Below, in pieces: positions 60,515 to 64,000 of a DNA stretch of 64,000 nt. How positions within the stretch are numbered: position 1 is the stretch's first letter; each line of letters opens with the position of its first letter. The notes beneath the pieces were generated by a model, which searched no databases, was not told the origin of the DNA, and saw only the letters and a program-made list of their open reading frames with translations. The DNA is from Pseudomonadota bacterium (GTDB lineage: Bacteria; Myxococcota_A; UBA9160; JADFDR01), in contig PIVT01000012.1 of NCBI GenBank assembly GCA_003353845.1, forward strand, positions 1 through 64,000, in the 5' to 3' direction. Position numbers and translations under genes: made by a program.

Positions 60515-61264
60515 TTGAAGAAGCGTAGTCTAGTTCTTATTTCTTGTGCTTGGTTTGTCGCAATCACCTTGGCCGCGCCAGAGGCGCGTTGCAAAGAGGC
60601 CGAGGAGCTCATCCCACCACAGCGGGAGTTTACCTACAACCCCGATCTACCCAGACTCACAGACATCCCCGACCCCCTCGAACGGAGCAATCGCGCGATC
60701 TACGCCTTCAACACGCAATTCGATCGCTACGTCTTCCTCCCCACGGTGCGCGGCTATAAGAGGGTCACTCCGGACCCGCTGGAGAAAGGCATCACCAACG
60801 TTTTCTCCAACCTGGGCGAGATCCCGACCTTTGTAAACGCAACCCTTCAGGCCAAGCCCCGATCGGCGGGCGTCACCGTGGGCCGTTTCGTCGTGAACTC
60901 GACCATTGGTATCCTCGGGCTCTTCGACCCGGCAACCAAGATGGGGATGGTTCAGCGCAACGAGGATTTCGGGCAGACCTTCGGGCGTTGGGGCGTGGGC
61001 AACGGCCCCTACCTCATACTCCCCGTGCTCGGCCCCTCCAATGTGCGCGATGGCGTGGGTAGTATCACAGAGCTAGGGCTGAACAGCGCTTTTGGGATCT
61101 TGAGTTCTCAGGACGGCGTGGTGCGGCTCAGCGCAGGAACACTGGAGGCCATCGACACCCGATCAAATATTTCGTTTCGCTACTACGAAACAGGCTCCCC
61201 CTTCGAGTATGATCTGGTGCGGTATCTATACACAAAGATGCGTGAAATCAAAATCGCGGAGTAG
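60515..61264 (+). CDS. mlaA: MlaA/VacJ-family phospholipid-transport protein
   Basis: An outer-membrane MlaA (VacJ) protein of about 249 residues, which takes misplaced phospholipid from the outer leaflet. The signature DPLERSNRAIYAFNTQFDRY, LGEIPTFVNATLQ, RFVVNSTIGILGLFDPA and FGQTFGRWGVGNGPYLILP is clear. The start is uncertain: I take the TTG at 60515 after GAGGTG, since it gives a normal signal peptide; a GTG at 60509 is also possible. I see no typical lipobox with the acylated Cys, so it may be anchored differently. No MlaBCDEF genes are nearby. Likely co-transcribed with the hydrolase. Confidence 0.88.
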   Translation: MKKRSLVLISCAWFVAITLAAPEARCKEAEELIPPQREFTYNPDLPRLTDIPDPLERSNRAIYAFNTQFDRYVFLPTVRGYKRVTPDPLEKGITNVFSNLGEIPTFVNATLQAKPRSAGVTVGRFVVNSTIGILGLFDPATKMGMVQRNEDFGQTFGRWGVGNGPYLILPVLGPSNVRDGVGSITELGLNSAFGILSSQDGVVRLSAGTLEAIDTRSNISFRYYETGSPFEYDLVRYLYTKMREIKIAE

Positions 61265-61317
61265 GAATTCTCGCAAACGCACGAGCACCCGCAAACACGT
61301 GCATCTCCTTGTCGCGA

Positions 61318-61731
61318 TCAGTCTCTGCCTCTCCGGGTGTACACACCTTGGGCTGCAAACCGTTCTCGGAGCCACACCTCGGCCTCGTCGCGATCAGAAA
61401 AAGTTTTATAAGGAAAGGGCATAGGCGTGATAAAGAGGAAGGTATTAAAGATCAATTTTACCGGACCTATTTTTTCTGCAACGATAGCAGCACCGCAGCA
61501 GAGGTTCTTCATGGCCTTCGTCCGAGACAGGATCCATTTCGCCGCGAGTTTGATATGTCCCACATTGGCATCGTATTCCTCTAATAGAATCAGGTGTGCG
61601 TAGGGCTCGCCGCGGTCGATATTCTCTTGCCAGCTCTCAAAAAGCTGCTCTATCTCTTCCAGTGTTTGTTGACCGTGAAAACGATAGGTGGCGATGGGCC
61701 AACAGGTTTTGTCTACCGTGATGTTTTTCAT
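61318..61731 (-). CDS. SpoIIAA/STAS-like small protein (paralogue of the product at 14146-14559)
   Basis: A 137-residue protein (MKNITVDKTCWPIATYRFHG, QLFESWQENIDRGEPYAHLILLE, WLRERF near the end) with the SpoIIAA-like STAS pattern. The ATG at 61731 is preferred; the frame also runs to 61794. The length equals that of the paralogue at 14146-14559. It lies alone between mlaA and a membrane-protein gene. These small STAS-like proteins have no assigned role. Confidence 0.6.
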   Translation of the reverse strand: MKNITVDKTCWPIATYRFHGQQTLEEIEQLFESWQENIDRGEPYAHLILLEEYDANVGHIKLAAKWILSRTKAMKNLCCGAAIVAEKIGPVKLIFNTFLFITPMPFPYKTFSDRDEAEVWLRERFAAQGVYTRRGRD

Positions 61732-61895
61732 TGAGCCTGGTTCCTGAGGCAAAGCATTCATTTTAGTGTAGAAGCATCTAGTGCGAATCTCCATCCATAG
61801 AATTTGAAATCTCTCCGCTCTTCCCTATTCACTCGGTTTGGAATGAGGAACTTCGAGGGCTGGCTCGCACCGATCCCCCTCGCTAAAGTGCCGAC

Positions 61896-62498
61896 ATGCC
61901 TACACGAATTTTCCAATCCGCAAATTCGATCTCCTTCTGGTGGCCCTTTCTCTTGGGCCCCGCCATCATGGGCTTCAACTACTTTGCCAAGGCGCAGGGG
62001 CTGGATTGGTACCTGAACAAACCGCCCCATGAGGTGGCGGCGGTCTGTCTCACGAGCATCGCGCTGCTCTGCCATGCCGTGCGCTGGCGCTCGGGACACA
62101 ACCCCGTGCACCAGTGGCTCACCTTCTTGGCCCTGGCCTTCCTCTGCCGTGAAATCCATTTTGCAGGCACGGGCAAGGGAGTGTATATCGCCCTTGTTGT
62201 CTTGCTGATCTGGGGCTGGCGCTCGCGCAAACAACTGATCGAAGGGGCCGCCCAAGGCCGACTCGGTCAGTGGGTGCTGGCTACGGGCTGGACTTACTTC
62301 CTCTCCCAGTTCATCGCGCGACGTGTCTTTCGCCACCTCTACCTTCCCAACGAAGATGGCATGCACATCATGCTAGAAGAAGCCGTGGAGAACATGGCTC
62401 ACATTGTGCTGATCACCACGGCCTTCGCCGATCGCTTCGGCGCAAGCGGAGACGTCACGCATTCTGCTACAAGCCAAGCTCCTCACGAGTCGCAATGA
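61896..62498 (+). CDS. Hypothetical membrane protein
   Basis: A 200-residue protein with four or five membrane helices (FWWPFLLGPAIMGFNYFA, VAAVCLTSIALLCHAV, VYIALVVLLIWGW, WVLATGWTYFLSQFIA). The chain contains several His residues in or near membrane segments (HEVAAVCLTS, REIHFAG, EDGMHIMLEEAVENMAHI), which could bind haem or metal. No family is recognised. It is convergent with, and overlaps by about 30 bases, the gene at 62467-63810. Confidence 0.6.
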   Translation: MPTRIFQSANSISFWWPFLLGPAIMGFNYFAKAQGLDWYLNKPPHEVAAVCLTSIALLCHAVRWRSGHNPVHQWLTFLALAFLCREIHFAGTGKGVYIALVVLLIWGWRSRKQLIEGAAQGRLGQWVLATGWTYFLSQFIARRVFRHLYLPNEDGMHIMLEEAVENMAHIVLITTAFADRFGASGDVTHSATSQAPHESQ

Positions 62499-63810
62499 TA
62501 CGGTGCTTTAGCCACTCGACTTCGTAATGGTTCACGTCCCCACTTCGATCCAACAGAAGCTCAAGTGCTGCCAGCCGAACCTGAAGTGCGTTGGCATTTT
62601 TCGGATCAACGGATAGCGACATTTCCGCCAGGTGCAGCGCCCGCTCCGGCTCTCCGCGTTCCAGATTCTTTTTCGCTTCCGCAGCAAAAACCTCTGGTCC
62701 ACCACCGAGGGCCACTACATCGGGGTATACGTCACGCACCGGAACCGCATAGAGCTCTGTCGTCGACTCCAAGTGAAACCAACCGAGGTAAGTTTCCCAG
62801 ATGCTGCGAACGCCCCAGGAGACTTTTCCATGAACCTCTGGCACAGCCAGTTCTTCCGGCAATTGGATCTCGCTCATAAGCGTGTACACATCCTTGCCAT
62901 CGTTAATGCCTTGGATCACTTCGTCATGAACGTAGAGCACGGCGTCGCGCATTCTTGTCAGCCCTTCGCGAATACGTTCCCGGCCTTCGATGGGCTCAAA
63001 ATGACTCGGGATCAACAGCTTGGGATCCAACGCCAGCACGCGATTGATCGAATCGACGTAGGGCAAGGGGAAACGTGCACGTTCTCCCCGAATCGTCGTC
63101 AGGTTGGGCCACATGGGAAAGGTGTGTCCGTACAGGTCTCCGGTAAAAAGAATCCCGTGATCGGGCAACCACACGACGAGGCCGTCTGAGCCCTCGGCAC
63201 CGGGCATGGCCATGACCTCGAAGCGAACACCGCCTTGCTCGAAGGCGTAAGTGTCCGAGACAAGCTTCGTGGTCTCCATGGTGGGATAAAAGGCGGCCAG
63301 TGCCGCCGTGGGGACCGGCGGCATATCATCGGGGAAGAAAATCTTGTTTCGCAGCATCAGTGTCGGTGCAAGGGCCTTGAGATAACCCTGGTTGTGAGGG
63401 AACTCAGCGTGCGCGATCACCTCGGTCCCCTCTTCGATGAAGGAACTAGCTGCACCGTAATGGTCGGCGTGCGCATGTGTCACGATGAGATGGGTCACGG
63501 GCGCATCGTTCACGTCTTTGAGATGATTGATTACCCAGCGCTGCTGGGGAAGTCCGGTATCGATCACCACGTTTCCCGCGCTGGTCACCACCATTTGTGC
63601 GTTGGCTGTACCACGCGACTGATAAATAAAATCTTCGATGGCAACGGCGCTCTTGAGTTCCCGACCAAAGGTCTTGAGATCGCGCGTCTTGTGCCCCTCC
63701 ACCGCGACGAGATTTTCGGGTGCCGTCTTGTGGACTTCCGTGGCTGGCTTGCAGGCCGACAGGACACTCGTGGTGAGAATAAGCGCGAATAGGCAACGGT
63801 GAAGTTTCAT
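62467..63810 (-). CDS. Metallo-beta-lactamase-fold lipoprotein, alkylsulfatase (BDS1/SdsA)-like
   Basis: A 447-residue lipoprotein with lipobox SVLSAC. The metal motif THAHADHYG (HxHxDH) and the later GDLYGHTFP and IPSHFEPI fit a binuclear zinc site of the metallo-beta-lactamase fold. The C-terminal part (ALHLAEMSLSVDPKNANALQVRLAALE) has a TPR-like helix pair and resembles the dimerisation region of alkylsulfatases such as SdsA1, suggesting sulfate ester cleavage. The start is ATG at 63810. It is divergent from the TetR-type gene, which probably regulates it. Confidence 0.86.
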   Translation of the reverse strand: MKLHRCLFALILTTSVLSACKPATEVHKTAPENLVAVEGHKTRDLKTFGRELKSAVAIEDFIYQSRGTANAQMVVTSAGNVVIDTGLPQQRWVINHLKDVNDAPVTHLIVTHAHADHYGAASSFIEEGTEVIAHAEFPHNQGYLKALAPTLMLRNKIFFPDDMPPVPTAALAAFYPTMETTKLVSDTYAFEQGGVRFEVMAMPGAEGSDGLVVWLPDHGILFTGDLYGHTFPMWPNLTTIRGERARFPLPYVDSINRVLALDPKLLIPSHFEPIEGRERIREGLTRMRDAVLYVHDEVIQGINDGKDVYTLMSEIQLPEELAVPEVHGKVSWGVRSIWETYLGWFHLESTTELYAVPVRDVYPDVVALGGGPEVFAAEAKKNLERGEPERALHLAEMSLSVDPKNANALQVRLAALELLLDRSGDVNHYEVEWLKHRIIATREELGL

Positions 63811-63887
63811 GGTCAGTTTCCAATCTTCTAAAAAGACGCGAGCGGAAGACGAAAGAATGCTTGCGCGCGATCACCAGATCGCTGAAC

Positions 63888-63919
63888 TTGCATTTTAATG
63901 GTATCCCATTAAAATGCAA
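63888..63919. promoter_or_regulatory. 14-base inverted repeat, probable TetR operator
   Basis: TTGCATTTTAATGG (63888-63901), four bases, then CCATTAAAATGCAA (63906-63919) form a perfect inverted repeat between the alkylsulfatase-like gene and the tetR-type ATG at 63922. This layout, and the size, are standard for a TetR-family self-operator that also controls the divergent gene. Confidence 0.75.
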
Positions 63920-63921
63920 AC

Positions 63922-64000
63922 ATGAAGACTGTACGGGCCAGAAAGACCTCCCCTCTCGGGCGCAAGAGTGGCGAGGACACACGCGCGCGGCTCATCGCCG
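63922..64000 (+). CDS. TetR-family transcriptional regulator, N-terminal fragment cut by window end
   Basis: Only 26 codons are visible: a basic N-terminus (MKTVRARKTSPLG) then RKSGEDTRARLIA, the usual lead-in to the first helix of a TetR DNA-binding domain. The ATG lies two bases after the operator-like repeat, so the ribosome site would overlap the operator or the transcript is leaderless. The gene continues past the window. Likely repressor of itself and the alkylsulfatase-like gene. Confidence 0.6.
   Translation, partial: MKTVRARKTSPLGRKSGEDTRARLIA

Noticed and set aside
61265-61424. Plus-strand frame with a lipobox-like stretch (LSLCLSGC) after mlaA
   Set aside because: No credible start or ribosome site, a short basic remainder, and it lies mostly antisense to the STAS-like gene.

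Overview
The window comes from a Gram-negative, oxygen-using bacterium. It encodes outer-membrane porins, a TonB-dependent receptor, a secretin and an MlaA-type lipoprotein, together with a cytochrome P450 and a 2-oxoglutarate/Fe(II) oxygenase. The gene set (homodimeric-type pyruvate dehydrogenase, a complete Tad pilus locus, DUF1329, DUF3604, N-acyl-D-amino-acid deacylase and nitronate monooxygenase) fits Pseudomonadota or a deltaproteobacterial-type lineage. I see no rRNA or other marker that would settle the taxonomy. No tRNA, rRNA, CRISPR array or intact insertion sequence was recognised.

Positions 1-15300 hold central and secondary metabolism. The end of aceE is followed by aceF, lpd, an SCP2-phytanoyl-CoA dioxygenase fusion and a P450, all closely spaced. 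Next come a PLP aminotransferase, a flavin reductase, an M48 protease/ABC1 kinase pair on the other strand, and a nitroreductase with a cytoplasmic molybdopterin enzyme. A frameshifted papain-like amidase relic (14703-15276) abuts a phosphate-type porin.

Positions 16891-22342 form a tightly coupled six-gene operon and are the best candidate for an undescribed system. It encodes an exported cysteine-free redoxin-like protein, a MacB/FtsX-type permease with its LolD-type ATPase, a CcoN-like haem-copper oxidase relative that keeps the apparent haem ligands but seems to lack the CuB His-His pair, a polytopic membrane protein, and a secreted YceI-like protein. Positions 22388-29533 are mixed catabolic and signalling genes, ending in a relic of an RND exporter.

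Positions 30084-41076 are a full Tad (Flp) pilus locus: flp, tadV, tadE, cpaB, cpaC, a small lipoprotein, tadG, tadZ, tadA, tadB, tadC, tadD. There is a hairpin just after flp. A small PEP-CTERM protein, an alcohol dehydrogenase, thpR and a Mut7-C protein follow.

Positions 44007-64000 look like an inducible catabolic and envelope region: a TonB receptor, a DUF1329 protein, a histidine kinase/response regulator pair, a two-CW protein, an exported type II DMSO-reductase-family alpha subunit, a DUF3604 protein, an alkaline-phosphatase-family enzyme, an outer-membrane transporter-like protein, an exported alpha/beta hydrolase, MlaA, a SpoIIAA-like protein, a membrane protein, an alkylsulfatase-like lipoprotein and the start of a TetR-type regulator beside a strong inverted repeat. 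The DUF1329 gene and the molybdenum-enzyme gene share an exact 12-bp element at nearly the same distance from their start codons, which suggests that they are co-regulated.
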